Assembly: GCA_903943975.1 (NCBI GenBank)
Contig: CAJAQB010000013.1
Span: 248,001 to 312,000 of the forward strand
From: Synechococcus lacustris
Lineage (GTDB): Bacteria; Cyanobacteriota; Cyanobacteriia; PCC-6307; Cyanobiaceae
DNA: 64,000 bases
Direction: 5' to 3'
This document shows positions 42,461 to 51,396 of the stretch, piece after piece (position 1 is the first letter of the stretch; each line of letters opens with the position of its first letter). The translations under genes and the position numbers were made by a program. Under the pieces are notes generated by a model. That model was not told where the DNA came from and searched no databases. It worked only from the letters and a program-made list of their open reading frames with translations.

Positions 42461-43075
42461 ATGGCAGTACTGAGCGCGCAGATCCTGGAAGCCGCGGGCA
42501 AGCGCCCGGAAGGATTCCTGCTGGCTGCCAAGCAGTTCCTGGCGCTGGGCAACCGCGCTGCGGTGGACCAGGCCCTGCGGCGCCTGGCCGCTCGCGGCAG
42601 GCTCGTGAAAATCACTCGCGGCCGCTACGCCCTGCCCATCACCAGTCGCTTTGGCATCAGGCCTCCGGCGCCGGAGATGGTGATCGCCCAGCTCAATCAC
42701 GAGGGTGCTCAGCAGCTGGTGAGCAGCGGTGCCGCCGCGGCCAATGCCCTTGGCCTCACCACCCAGATGCCTGTACAGCTGACCTTCCTGGCTCGCACCC
42801 GGAGCCAGAAGCGCTACGTCTTTGGCAAGCAGCAGGTCACGATCCGCCCGGCAGCCGCCTGGAATTTCCTGCTGCCCGATCGCCCCGCCGGTCAGGCGAT
42901 CCGGGCACTCACCTGGCTTGGCCCGGATCAGGCCTCAGCGGCACTGCCGACGCTCTGCCGTGTGCTGCCGCCGGTGGAATGGGATGCCCTGCTCGCTGTT
43001 CGCGCCGAGCTGCCCCTGTGGCTGGCAGAGCTGCTGAGCGTGCAGGCGCTGGAGCCGCAGAAGGCTCATGGCTGA
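42461..43075 (+). CDS. AbiEi/DUF6088-type antitoxin
   Basis: 204 residues. An N-terminal winged helix (QALRRLAARGRLVKITRGRY) is followed by a C-terminal domain with NALGLTTQMPVQLTFLA and the strand RTRSQKRYVFGKQQVTIRPA, the layout of AbiEi-type transcriptional repressors. In type IV systems the antitoxin counters the toxin indirectly rather than by binding it. It overlaps the toxin gene by 8 nt. A perfect inverted repeat precedes it. Confidence 0.87.
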   Translation: MAVLSAQILEAAGKRPEGFLLAAKQFLALGNRAAVDQALRRLAARGRLVKITRGRYALPITSRFGIRPPAPEMVIAQLNHEGAQQLVSSGAAAANALGLTTQMPVQLTFLARTRSQKRYVFGKQQVTIRPAAAWNFLLPDRPAGQAIRALTWLGPDQASAALPTLCRVLPPVEWDALLAVRAELPLWLAELLSVQALEPQKAHG

Positions 43076-44129
43076 GTCCTGGTTCGCGCTTTCCCCGGAG
43101 GACCAGAAGGAAGCCCTGGCGGTCGCTGCTGCCGAATCCGGCTGGCCGGCGAACCTGCTGGAGAAGGACATCTGGGTGGTCTGGGCGCTGCAGACCCTGG
43201 GGTCAGAGCAGCAGTTACTGGAGACCCTCACCTTCAAGGGGGGCACCTCACTTTCGAAGGCCTATGGGCTGATCGATCGCTTCTCGGAAGACGTCGATCT
43301 CACCCTCAACATCCAGCACCTCTGGCCTGAGGTTGACCTCTCACCAGCAGTCAATCCCAGCCAGGCGGACAAGCGCCGCAAAGCCGCAGATAGAAAACTC
43401 AAACAGTGGGTCCGGGAGATCCCCCTGCCACTGCTCCAGGCTGCTGCCGCTGGCGCCGGTGTAACCCTCGAGTTGGATGTGGAGCAGCCAGAAGCAGGCC
43501 GGCGGGAGCCACCCACAATCGTCATCCACTACCAACCGCTGACCCCGGCGGCAGACAACAGCTCCGGTTATGTGGGGCCGACGGTGTGGCTGGAGTTCGG
43601 CGCCCACTCCACCGGTGAACCGCATGGGCCGATGCCCATCTCATGCGAAGCGGCGACCCATCTGGCCATGCTCGAATTCCCGGCCGCCAGGCCACTGGTG
43701 ATGGATGCTAGGCGCACCTTCCTGGAGAAGGCCGCGGCCATCCATGTCGCCTGCCGGAAGGGCCGATGGGGCAGCGGCGAGAGTGCTCGCTATTCACGAC
43801 ACTGGTACGACCTTGATCGCCTGGCTAGTGCAGGTATCGCGGAGCAGGCTTTCCGTGACCGGCCCCTCGCCGTGGAGGTGGCACAGCACAAAGAAGACTT
43901 CTGGCGTGCCACGGATACCGATGAGCAGCCGATCAATTACCTCCGCGCCCTCAGTGGCAACCTGCAGCTGGTGCCGATCGACGCTGCCCGACAGGCCCTG
44001 GAATCGGATTTCCAGGCCATGACCGACTCGGGGATGCTGCGCGGTGAGATCCCGAGTTTTGATGAGCTGTTGGCCCGGATCAGCCAGCTAGAGGAGCGGT
44101 GCAATGCCATCGCTCGATCCATCACCTAA
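43068..44129 (+). CDS. AbiEii/AbiGii-type nucleotidyltransferase toxin
   Basis: 353 residues. The nucleotidyltransferase signature FKGGTSLSKAYGLIDRFSED then VDLTL is intact (GGTSxSK and the two catalytic acids in SEDVDL). Characterised members, such as AbiEii and MenT, add nucleotides to tRNA acceptor ends or other targets. Full length and no frameshift. The stop overlaps by 3 nt a convergent remnant of another AbiEii gene, which is notable. Confidence 0.9.
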   Translation: MAESWFALSPEDQKEALAVAAAESGWPANLLEKDIWVVWALQTLGSEQQLLETLTFKGGTSLSKAYGLIDRFSEDVDLTLNIQHLWPEVDLSPAVNPSQADKRRKAADRKLKQWVREIPLPLLQAAAAGAGVTLELDVEQPEAGRREPPTIVIHYQPLTPAADNSSGYVGPTVWLEFGAHSTGEPHGPMPISCEAATHLAMLEFPAARPLVMDARRTFLEKAAAIHVACRKGRWGSGESARYSRHWYDLDRLASAGIAEQAFRDRPLAVEVAQHKEDFWRATDTDEQPINYLRALSGNLQLVPIDAARQALESDFQAMTDSGMLRGEIPSFDELLARISQLEERCNAIARSIT

Positions 44130-44278
44130 AGGGGGAGACCCAACACAACCGCGGGACTGCTGCACTGACAGAGGCGCTCCCTCCCGAAGCGGTTCAGCAC
44201 CGCATCAAAGGTCTCCTGGTCCTGCCGGGCCCGGTTCAGCAGTCGCTGCCGGATCGACGCGGTCAGGTTCGCCTTCAC
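44126..44278 (-). pseudogene. N-terminal remnant of a second AbiEii-type gene
   Basis: A 50-codon frame from GTG at 44278: KANLTASIRQRLLNRARQD then ETFDAVLNRFGRERL is the usual N-terminus of the DUF1814/AbiEii nucleotidyltransferases that begin NLAASVRxRLLN. After ERL it loses similarity and stops inside the end of the intact AbiEii gene on the other strand. The GTG overlaps the preceding AbiEi-like stop as GTGA. Confidence 0.7.
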
Positions 44279-44815
44279 AGCAGGGCTTCCAGATAGGGAG
44301 CCATCACCCGCTTCATGCGCTGCGCCTGTGCCTGCTGCCAGAGCTCATCGACATTCAGCCGCCGCTGGTTGATCGCATCCTTCAGGGCTTCCAGCACCGG
44401 CTCCATCCCCAGCCGGCGGCGATGGCGGAAGCAGTCGACCAGAGATTTCTCCACCCCTTGCCAGGGCTTGGCCGCCCCTTGGCCATCCCCCAAGGAGATG
44501 GGGCCCTCGGCCCGTTCAGCCAGGCACCACAGCAGATGGAACAGGGCGGCCAGCCGGCCGATGCGCCCGGCAGCCTTGTTTGCCAGGGAGCGCTCGGCAG
44601 CGGAGACACTGGCGCGCTTGCGTTGATACATCGCTGCACGCTCACCCTGGAACAGCTCAAAAGCCTCTGGGCTGAGACGCAGCTGGAGCTGCCCAATCCT
44701 GGCCAGGGCCTCGTAGCAGCGAACCAGCAGCTGCTTGAGGGCCTCAGCCTTGCAGATGTCGTCTGCCCCGCAGGGCCCTGTTAATTCGCGTGAGGTAGGG
44801 ATCGCGGCCGGCCAT
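44275..44815 (-). pseudogene. Chimeric remnant: DUF3987-like helicase piece joined to an AbiEi C-terminus
   Basis: The frame ending at 44275 closes with NVDELWQQAQAQRMKRVMAP then YLEALL, the conserved tail of AbiEi-type antitoxins. Upstream in the same frame, LSPEAFELFQGERA and GRIGRLAALFHLLWCLAE resemble the C-terminal part of DUF3987 primase-helicase proteins of mobile elements. A separate 23-codon frame from ATG at 44815 (MAGRDPYLTRINRALRG) ends at 44744, suggesting a frameshifted start. I read the whole as a decayed fusion next to the tRNA. Confidence 0.55.
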
Positions 44816-44820
44816 GGGGC

Positions 44821-44881
44821 GTGCTTAAAAGCGTGCCTACTCTCGCCCAGAACGGGCTGTTTTGTGCCTAAGCGGTGCCTA
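44821..44881. repeat. Four GTGCYTA heptamers between island and tRNA-Met
   Basis: GTGCTTA at 44821 and GTGCCTA at 44833, 44864 and 44875, all in the same orientation, lie between the island debris and the tRNA-Met terminator. Short directly repeated heptamers beside a tRNA resemble integrase arm sites. No integrase gene remains in the window. Confidence 0.5.
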
Positions 44882-44914
44882 AATGCTCTTCCCGCCCTTG
44901 ACCTGTTTTTTAGC

Positions 44915-44940
44915 TAAAACCCTTTCTGTGACTAGGGTTT
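44915..44940 (-). terminator. Rho-independent terminator after tRNA-Met
   Basis: Arms AAAACCCT (44915-44922) and AGGGTTTT (44933-44940) form an 8-bp stem with a 10-nt loop, whose 3' arm ends in a U run on the minus strand. It lies 6 bp beyond the tRNA 3' end. Confidence 0.8.
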
Positions 44941-44946
44941 TGAGGA

Positions 44947-45019
44947 TGGGGGTCCCGAGGATCGAACTCGGCTAAGGCGAATTATGAGTTCGCTGCATTC
45001 ACCAGATTGCTAGACCCCC
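44947..45019 (-). tRNA. tRNA with CAT anticodon (elongator Met, or Ile2)
   Basis: Acceptor GGGGGTC pairs perfectly with GACCCCC; the anticodon stem GCGAA/TTCGC closes loop CTCATAA; the T arm is CCGAGTTCGATCCTCGG. Discriminator A, no encoded CCA. It is not the initiator (no three G-C pairs in the anticodon stem). An Ile2 tRNA with modified C34 cannot be excluded from sequence alone. The accessory island abuts its 3' side. Confidence 0.95.
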
Positions 45020-45047
45020 AACGGCACTATTTTGCCCCCTAAGCGGC

Positions 45048-45506
45048 TCAGCGGGGTGGGGGCGACGGCGACCCGTAAAGGCCGAGGCCGTAGCTGCTGG
45101 GCTGGTCTCGCACCCGCAGGGGTAGGGGGGTGCTTTGTTCCTCCAGCAGGGCCCGGTAGGTGTTTTCCACCGCCGAGCCGTCCCAAATGATGGTTTGGTC
45201 TGGGAAGCCCAGGCCCATCACCTTGGTGCCATCGCCGCCCCCCATGGAGATGCCCAGCAAATCGGTGATCTGGTGGGTGATGTCAACGCCCCGGGCATAG
45301 GGGGAGGTGTAAGAGAAAAAGCGGCGGTCCACCAGTTCAGCGGTGGTTTGCACCACTCCGCAGCGGGTCACTTCCACGGGCTGCCCGCTGGCCAGGGGCG
45401 CTTCATAGCTGGTGGTGCAGATCACTGGCCCTGCCTGGGCTGGGGCCAGCCCCAGGGCGATCAGGGCGGCACCCAGGGCAGCCCAGGAAGTGGTGGTGCG
45501 GGCCAT
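45048..45506 (-). CDS. Secreted conserved cyanobacterial protein
   Basis: 152 residues. A clear signal peptide (hydrophobic [18 protein letters not shown] with Ala-X-Ala before Gly-Pro) directs export. The mature part has two cysteines ([10 protein letters not shown] and [10 protein letters not shown]) and [20 protein letters not shown] do not recognise a characterised family. Composition fits the core genome. It is divergent from pyrE. Confidence 0.72.
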   Translation of the reverse strand: MARTTTSWAALGAALIALGLAPAQAGPVICTTSYEAPLASGQPVEVTRCGVVQTTAELVDRRFFSYTSPYARGVDITHQITDLLGISMGGGDGTKVMGLGFPDQTIIWDGSAVENTYRALLEEQSTPLPLRVRDQPSSYGLGLYGSPSPPPR

Positions 45507-45566
45507 GGTGCTGTGCTCAGGTTCCTAGGCCACGGTAAAAACGATGGAGCTAATCCGCCAGCAGCC

Positions 45567-46127
45567 ATGACCAGCGCCGATCCCCTGCTGCAGCATCTCG
45601 CCCAAGCGGCCTACCGCCGCGGCAGTTTCACCCTGGCCTCCGGCCGCTCCAGTGAGCACTACGTGAATTGCAAACCGGTGACCCTCAGCGGCCAGGGGGC
45701 GCTGCTCTTGGCGCCGCGGCTGCTGGCCCTGGTGGAGCCCGAGGCGGTGGCGGTGGCGGGGCTCACCCTTGGCGCCGATCCGATGGTGAGCTGGGTGGCC
45801 CATGCCGCCGCCCTGGCCGGCCGCAACCTCGACGCCTTGATCGTGCGTAAGGAGGCCAAGGGCCATGGCACCGGCGCCTGGCTGGAGGGACCGTTGCCGG
45901 CCCAAGGGGCCTTGATCACGGTGCTGGAGGACGTGGTTACCAGTGGCGGCTCGGCGCTTAAGGCGGTGGAACAGCTGCGCGCTGCCGGCTTCCGCGTGCA
46001 ACGGGTGGTGGCGATCGTTGACCGGGAGGAGGGGGGCCTGGCCACCCTCACGGCCGCTGGTTTGGAATTAACCAGCCTCTACCGCCTGGCCGAGGTGGCC
46101 GCCGCCCACGACGCCCTCAACCGATGA
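45567..46127 (+). CDS. pyrE: Orotate phosphoribosyltransferase
   Basis: 186 residues from ATG at 45567, normal length. It joins orotate to PRPP in UMP synthesis. The PRPP-binding motif [20 protein letters not shown] and the mobile loop [15 protein letters not shown] are present, as is [20 protein letters not shown]. It overlaps ygfZ by ATGA, so the two are cotranslated. Confidence 0.95.
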   Translation: MTSADPLLQHLAQAAYRRGSFTLASGRSSEHYVNCKPVTLSGQGALLLAPRLLALVEPEAVAVAGLTLGADPMVSWVAHAAALAGRNLDALIVRKEAKGHGTGAWLEGPLPAQGALITVLEDVVTSGGSALKAVEQLRAAGFRVQRVVAIVDREEGGLATLTAAGLELTSLYRLAEVAAAHDALNR

Positions 46128-47005
46128 GCAGTTCAGCCACTGGGCAGTTCGACGCCTGGGCCCTGCCGACCAGTCCCTTTCAGTTTGTTTTCCCCGTAAG
46201 CCGCTTGGCCCTCACGGGCCCCGACAGCCTGCGGGTGCTCCATGGCCAAACCACCCAGGCCCTGGAGGGAACCCCCAGCGGTGAGCGGCGGCTCAGTTGT
46301 TGCGTAACGGCCACGGCCCGGCTGTTGGCCCTGGTGGAGGTGGAGGCCAGCCCTGCTGGCGCCCTGTTGCTGGTGACAGCCGGTGCCGGCACGGAGGTGC
46401 GCACTGCCCTTGATCGGGTGTTATTTCCGGCCGATCGGGTGCGGCTGGGGCCTTTGGAGGAGCTTTCTTGGCACGGCTTAGTAGATCCCAGCGGCCCCGG
46501 GGGCGGTGCCGGCTGGGGATTGCCCGGTCGCCATTGGCTGCTGGCCCCTGGGGAAGCGCTTCCGCCTGCACTGGCGCCAGTGCCGCCCCTGGGGGCCGAG
46601 GGCCAGGAATGGTTGCGCTTGCGCCAGGGGATTCCGGCGGCGCCAGGGGAAATCAATGGCGACTGCAATCCCTTTGAACTGGGCCTAGACCATCGGGTCA
46701 GCCTGAACAAAGGCTGTTACCTCGGCCAGGAAACCTTGGCCAAGTTGCAGTCTCGCGATGGGGTGAAGCAGTTTTTGCGGCGTTGGTGGGCGCCGGCGGG
46801 GGTGGCGGTGCCCCAGGTGGGCCAGGCTTTATTTGCTGGCGATGGCGCCCGGGCGGCGGTGGTGAGTTCAGTGCTGGCCGGTTCAGTGCTGGCCGGCTCC
46901 GGGCAGCGGCCCAGCTGCGGGCTGGCCCTGGTGCGTCGGGCCTGGGCGGAGCTGCCGGAGCTGGAGGGGCTTCAGCTGTCGCGGCCCGCCGCCACTAACC
47001 ACTGA
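46124..47005 (+). CDS. ygfZ: YgfZ/GcvT-domain folate-binding protein
   Basis: 293 residues. The [19 protein letters not shown] motif with its conserved cysteine identifies YgfZ-type proteins, which support assembly or repair of certain iron-sulphur enzymes in a folate-dependent way. [20 protein letters not shown] at the N-terminus also fits. The last 34 nt overlap the convergent nuclease gene. A short [12 protein letters not shown] repeat occurs near residues 248-259. Confidence 0.9.
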   Translation: MSSSATGQFDAWALPTSPFQFVFPVSRLALTGPDSLRVLHGQTTQALEGTPSGERRLSCCVTATARLLALVEVEASPAGALLLVTAGAGTEVRTALDRVLFPADRVRLGPLEELSWHGLVDPSGPGGGAGWGLPGRHWLLAPGEALPPALAPVPPLGAEGQEWLRLRQGIPAAPGEINGDCNPFELGLDHRVSLNKGCYLGQETLAKLQSRDGVKQFLRRWWAPAGVAVPQVGQALFAGDGARAAVVSSVLAGSVLAGSGQRPSCGLALVRRAWAELPELEGLQLSRPAATNH

Positions 47006-48396
47006 GCCACGGCCCAGGTGGCCAGGCAATCGTCGTGGTTGTAGCGGAAGATCCGCTCCAGGTTGTGGCGGTCGCCCCGGGCCCGCCATTGGCGCCACCA
47101 GAGCACACAGCGGGCCCCCTCGGCGCTCGACTGGCTCCAACGGAAGCCCTGCCATTGGGCCACCGCCTTGAGGCCATAGCTGTCTACGGGCAGGCGCCAG
47201 TGCTGGCGCACCCGCTTGTGGAGATCCAGCAGGCCGGGGGGAGTTTTGCCCCCCTGGCGTTCGGCCATGCGCCGCAGGGCAATCGCTTCGGTTTCGCCGT
47301 AGTGCAACACCGGCCAGCCCTGGTGGTGCTGAAACAACCGCTGCAGCCGCTGCCAGCAGCGGGCCTCGCCGTGGTCCTGCAGGGCCAGTAGGGGGTGATA
47401 GGGGGCCGTGGCCGCCGCCGGCCATTGGCCATCGGCGCCGCGGCGCAGGATCAAAAAGCCATGCAGGAAATCGTCGCGGGCGTCGGGATCGGATTCGATG
47501 TCGTAGATCAGCACCCCCGGCGCCTGCTCTAGCTCCGGCAGCGGTTGGCTGGCGCCGGGGCCGAGGGCCTGGGGTAGGCCTGTTTCCTGCACCTGGGCCT
47601 GGGCGATCAGTTCCAGGGCCAGTTCGGGCCGTTGCTCCCCCCGTTTATCGAGCTGGGCCATCAGCCACTCAGGTTTGCTGCTGGCGAGGGCGGCCCGATC
47701 CGCCACCCCCAGCTGCTGCAGCAAATCGCGCCGTTTGCCGCCGATGCCACTCACCTGGCTTAGGTGGCCTTCGGCTTCCGCCACCTGGTCACAGCTGCGT
47801 TTCCAGGCGCAGAGGCTGCATTTTTTGCGGTCGTTGGTGAGGGGGGGCGCCTGGCGGTTTTCCAGGTCTTGCTGGAGCCGCTCCAGGGCCTGGCTCAGTT
47901 GGCGGGGCTGGCTGCCCTGCAGCTGTACCCGTTCCTTGCCCCCCTGGGGATCCAGCAACAGCCCCTGGGTCACCGGTGCCCCCAGCAGTGGTTCCAGCAG
48001 CAGCCCCCAGAAGCCCAGGGTGAGCCGGTGTTCGCGGGTGCCGTGGCGGCCCGGCTGCAGCAGGGCGGGTTGGTAGCTGAAGGCGCCTAAACGGCTTTGG
48101 CCCGGTTGGCGCAATAGCAAGGTGGGACGGCCCCGCAGCTCCTGGTGTTGCAACAGCAGCTGGCGCACGGCCGCCTGGCCTTGGCTTAGTTGTTCGAGGC
48201 TGGGGGCGGCGGCGGCCCCGGGGCCGATCAGCCGTTGTAGGCGTGCTTCCCGGTCGGCCAGCTGCAGGGCCCGGTGCGGGTTCCAGCGCCTTTCGCTCGG
48301 GTTGCCATGGCGATCCAGCCAGGCCTTACGCCGACAGCGCAACCAGCTGCGCAGCTGTCTATCGGTTAGCAGTTGCCTGTTGCTGCTTGGGGCCAT
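46972..48396 (-). CDS. TM0106-type RecB-like nuclease
   Basis: 474 residues. N-terminal LLTDRQLRSWLRCRRKAWLD, a Cys cluster in KKCSLCAWKRSCDQVAEAEG (Fe-S type, as in Cas4/AddB relatives), a helix-hairpin-helix-like LSQVSGIGGKRRDLLQQLGV, then an RNase H-like half starting VLIYDIESDPDARDD and ending [17 protein letters not shown]. This is the TM0106 RecB-like family; the DNA or RNA substrate is not known. Confidence 0.88.
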   Translation of the reverse strand: MAPSSNRQLLTDRQLRSWLRCRRKAWLDRHGNPSERRWNPHRALQLADREARLQRLIGPGAAAAPSLEQLSQGQAAVRQLLLQHQELRGRPTLLLRQPGQSRLGAFSYQPALLQPGRHGTREHRLTLGFWGLLLEPLLGAPVTQGLLLDPQGGKERVQLQGSQPRQLSQALERLQQDLENRQAPPLTNDRKKCSLCAWKRSCDQVAEAEGHLSQVSGIGGKRRDLLQQLGVADRAALASSKPEWLMAQLDKRGEQRPELALELIAQAQVQETGLPQALGPGASQPLPELEQAPGVLIYDIESDPDARDDFLHGFLILRRGADGQWPAAATAPYHPLLALQDHGEARCWQRLQRLFQHHQGWPVLHYGETEAIALRRMAERQGGKTPPGLLDLHKRVRQHWRLPVDSYGLKAVAQWQGFRWSQSSAEGARCVLWWRQWRARGDRHNLERIFRYNHDDCLATWAVAQWLVAAGRDS

Positions 48397-48494
48397 TGGT
48401 TCAGGCTAGGGGTGGGCGCAGCTGGCCCGCCGGCACCCCCCTCCCCTTTGCTGGATGCAAATCCGGGACACTGCTCCTAGCGCTCACCGGCTTG

Positions 48495-49946
48495 ATGTCC
48501 TCCGCCCCCCTGCCCCTGGAGCCCGCCCCGATTGCCTTCGGCACCGATGGCTGGCGCGGCATCCTCGGCGTAGATATCACCGTGGAACGGCTGCTGCCGG
48601 TGGCGGCGGCGGCGGCCCGGGAGTTGGCCCATTCAGCCCCGGCCGGTTTGGACAGTCGCACGGTGGTGATCGGCTACGACCGCCGGTTCCTTGCCCCTGA
48701 ACTGGCCGCCGCCATTGCCGCCGCCGTGCGCGGTGTGGGCCTCGAGCCCTTGCTGGCCCAGGAACCCTTACCCACCCCGGCGATCAGCTGGGTGGTGGTG
48801 GAACGTCAGGCCCTGGGGGGTTTGGTGATCACCGCCAGCCATAACCCGCCCGAATGGTTGGGCCTAAAGATCAAGGGACACTTCGGGGGCTCGGTGGAGG
48901 GGGACTTCACCAAGCGGGTGGAGCAGCGCCTCGCCGCCGGTGGCGTCAGCGTGCCGGAACCCGGCGAAACCCATTGCTTTGACGGCTGGGCCGAATACCT
49001 CAGCGGCCTGCGCTCCCAGCTGGATTGCACGGCCCTGCGCACAGGCCTGCAGCAGTTGGGCCTGCAGGTGATTGTTGATCCCATGCATGGTTCCGCCGCC
49101 GGTGGTTTGCCGGCCCTGCTGGGCGACAGCGTGCGGGAAATCCGCTCAAACCGTGATCCCTTGTTTGGTGGCAATCCCCCCGAACCGTTGGCCCCCTATC
49201 TGGAGCAATTGATCGCTGAGGTGCAGGCGGCCGCAGCCGCCGGTAAGCCGGCGGTGGGCATTGTTTTTGATGGCGATGGCGACCGCATTGCCGCCATCGA
49301 TGAACGGGGCCGCTACTGCAGCACCCAGCTGCTGATGCCGTTGCTGATTGATCACCTCGCCCGGGCCAGGCAGTTGCCGGGGGCGGTGGTGAAAACCGTG
49401 AGTGGTTCTGATCTGATGCGCTTGGTGGCGGAAGACCTGGGCCGGGAGGTGCTGGAGAAACCCGTGGGTTTCAAATACATCGCCACTGAAATGCTGAGTG
49501 GTGAAGTGTTGGTGGGGGGTGAGGAATCCGGTGGGGTGGGCTTTGGCATGCACCTGCCCGAGCGCGATGCCCTTTTTGCCGCCCTGCTGCTGCTGGAGGC
49601 CCTGGTGGAAGGGGGCCAGCCCCTGGGGGCCAGGCTTGATGCCCTGCAGGCCCGCTGCGGTGGCGCCAGCCACTACGACCGCCTCGACCTGCGCCTGCGC
49701 GACATGGCCAGCCGCAGCCGCCTCGAACAGTTGCTGCTGGACGCCCCCCCCCAGGAGGTGGCGGGCGTTGCCGTGCAGGAACTTATCCGCACCGATGGGC
49801 TGAAATTACGGCTTGGTCCCAGCCATTGGTTGATGCTGCGCTTCTCCGGCACTGAACCGTTACTGCGGCTCTATTGCGAAGGGCCTAACCCAGAGCGGGT
49901 GGCGGAAGTGTTGGCCTGGGCCCGGCAGTTTGCTGAGACGATCTGA
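48495..49946 (+). CDS. Phosphoglucomutase/phosphomannomutase family protein
   Basis: 483 residues from ATG at 48495. The four mutase landmarks are in order: active Ser in GLVITASHNPPEWLGLKIKG, metal-binding DGDGDRIAAID, sugar-binding GGEESGGVGFG and the phosphate-binding RFSGTEPLLRLY. It interconverts hexose 1- and 6-phosphates; glucose versus mannose or glucosamine cannot be decided by eye. The longer upstream frame is antisense to the nuclease gene and was rejected. Confidence 0.94.
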   Translation: MSSAPLPLEPAPIAFGTDGWRGILGVDITVERLLPVAAAAARELAHSAPAGLDSRTVVIGYDRRFLAPELAAAIAAAVRGVGLEPLLAQEPLPTPAISWVVVERQALGGLVITASHNPPEWLGLKIKGHFGGSVEGDFTKRVEQRLAAGGVSVPEPGETHCFDGWAEYLSGLRSQLDCTALRTGLQQLGLQVIVDPMHGSAAGGLPALLGDSVREIRSNRDPLFGGNPPEPLAPYLEQLIAEVQAAAAAGKPAVGIVFDGDGDRIAAIDERGRYCSTQLLMPLLIDHLARARQLPGAVVKTVSGSDLMRLVAEDLGREVLEKPVGFKYIATEMLSGEVLVGGEESGGVGFGMHLPERDALFAALLLLEALVEGGQPLGARLDALQARCGGASHYDRLDLRLRDMASRSRLEQLLLDAPPQEVAGVAVQELIRTDGLKLRLGPSHWLMLRFSGTEPLLRLYCEGPNPERVAEVLAWARQFAETI

Positions 49947-49962
49947 CGGTTGCCGCTGATCT

Positions 49963-50127
49963 TTAACAGCAGGGCTGGGGTGAATCTGGGCGGAAGCGGT
50001 GTAGCACTAGTGCCAAAATATTAACAATGCCGAGGGCGAATAAAGTGCTAAGGCTGATGATGTAGTTGAGATGTTGATAGACGAGGTTGGCGAACGGGCG
50101 CTGTAGCCATTGCTGTAAGGTGCATAA
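49963..50127 (-). other. Open frame resembling a small membrane protein, no start codon
   Basis: A minus-strand frame of about 54 codons contains a good membrane helix (YIISLSTLFALGIVNILALV) followed by a basic tail (LHRFRPDSPQ). It is bounded upstream by a stop and has no ATG, GTG or TTG before the helix. It could be a decayed gene. It is the only coding-like content of the gap 49947-50169. Confidence 0.25.
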
Positions 50128-50169
50128 TTAGGGGCCTGATCACTGGCCATTGGGCCTTAAGCCTTATCC

Positions 50170-51312
50170 ATGGAAATTCCGTTCAAGTGCTCGGCTCGGC
50201 CCACCGTTGGAATTGAATGGGAAATTGCCCTTGTAGACCCCATTACTGGTGATCTGGAATCTGCTGCTGATGCGGTATTTGCAGCCCTTGATCAAGTGCC
50301 AGCCCATCGTGTGCACAGTGAGTTGTTGCGCAATACGGTTGAACTAGTTACAGGGGTGGGTGAAACGATTGGCGACTGCATCAGGGACCTACATGAGTCG
50401 ATGACCCTGGTGCTGAATGTGGCCGATTCCCTTGGCATTGAGCTGTTTAGCGCAGGGCTGCATCCATTTGCCTCCTGGCGCGACCAGGAGGTTACCGAGG
50501 CTGATCGCTACGCCACCTTGATTGATAGAACCCAATGGTGGGGACGTCAAATGCTGATCTATGGCATGCACGTGCATGTTGGCATGCCAGATCGGGATCG
50601 TGTTCTACCCGTATTGAATTCCCTGCTGCGCTATTTCCCCCACCTTCAGGCCCTATCGGCATCGTCCCCCTACTACGACGGTCAAGATACCCAATATGCA
50701 TCTAATCGAGCCCTTCTTTTTCAACAGTTGCCTACGGCGGGCTTGCCATTCCAATTTGAAAGCTGGGCCCAGTATGAGAATTATGTAGGTGATCTAACCA
50801 CAACTGGTGTAATTGATGATCTAAGTGAGGTGCGCTGGGATATTCGACCATCACCACGGCTCGGCACGATTGAGGTGCGCATATGTGATGCCATGGCTAG
50901 CTTTGAGGAAGTGGGAGCTGTGGCAGCACTAATTCACTGTCTGATCGTTGATCTAGATCAGCGCCTTGCTGCAGGCGAGTTGCTGCCCACATTGAAGCCC
51001 TGGCATGTTCAAGAAAACAAATGGCGCAGTGCCAGGTATGGGATTGAATCTATAATCATCATAGATGATCAGAATAATGAAGAGCTGGTCACAGATAATC
51101 TACGCAGCACGGTTGAGCGCTTGCTTCCGGTGGCCCAAAAATTAGGCTGTACTGCCGAGCTCGCTCAAATTCAAGATATCATTGCCGGTGGAATCGGTTA
51201 TCAGCGTCAACGAGCAGTGGCTGCTGCTGCCAACGGAGACCTGCACAAGGTTGTTGAATCAGTAATTTCTGAGCTAAAGCAGAGCCATGCTCGGCAAATT
51301 CAGATTCGCTAG
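50170..51312 (+). CDS. YbdK-type carboxylate-amine ligase (glutamate-cysteine ligase family 2)
   Basis: 380 residues, full length. TVGIEWEIALVDPITGDLES is the ATP-grasp-like GCS2 start; SELLRNTVELVTGV, YGMHVHVGMPDRDRVL and RPSPRLGTIEVRICDAMAS follow. Members make a weak gamma-glutamylcysteine or similar amide bond; the true product is uncertain. The DNA is visibly more A+T-rich than the mutase gene before it, and the gene is followed by a nicotinamidase gene of the same character, suggesting acquisition together. Confidence 0.92.
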   Translation: MEIPFKCSARPTVGIEWEIALVDPITGDLESAADAVFAALDQVPAHRVHSELLRNTVELVTGVGETIGDCIRDLHESMTLVLNVADSLGIELFSAGLHPFASWRDQEVTEADRYATLIDRTQWWGRQMLIYGMHVHVGMPDRDRVLPVLNSLLRYFPHLQALSASSPYYDGQDTQYASNRALLFQQLPTAGLPFQFESWAQYENYVGDLTTTGVIDDLSEVRWDIRPSPRLGTIEVRICDAMASFEEVGAVAALIHCLIVDLDQRLAAGELLPTLKPWHVQENKWRSARYGIESIIIIDDQNNEELVTDNLRSTVERLLPVAQKLGCTAELAQIQDIIAGGIGYQRQRAVAAAANGDLHKVVESVISELKQSHARQIQIR

Positions 51313-51396
51313 ATTTCCGCCCTTAGCCCCAGGGGGCTGCAGTAAGAATCGAACGGGCGGCTGTAGGATTGTCAGTATTGGGTTGTTTAACTTCAG

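Noticed and set aside
48243-48494. Upstream extension of the phosphohexomutase frame
   Set aside because: Antisense to the TM0106-type nuclease start; the mutase N-terminus fits ATG 48495.
49741-49755. Run of nine or ten C inside the phosphohexomutase gene
   Set aside because: It lies deep inside a conserved coding region and is shorter than the two tracts reported; codon composition explains it.
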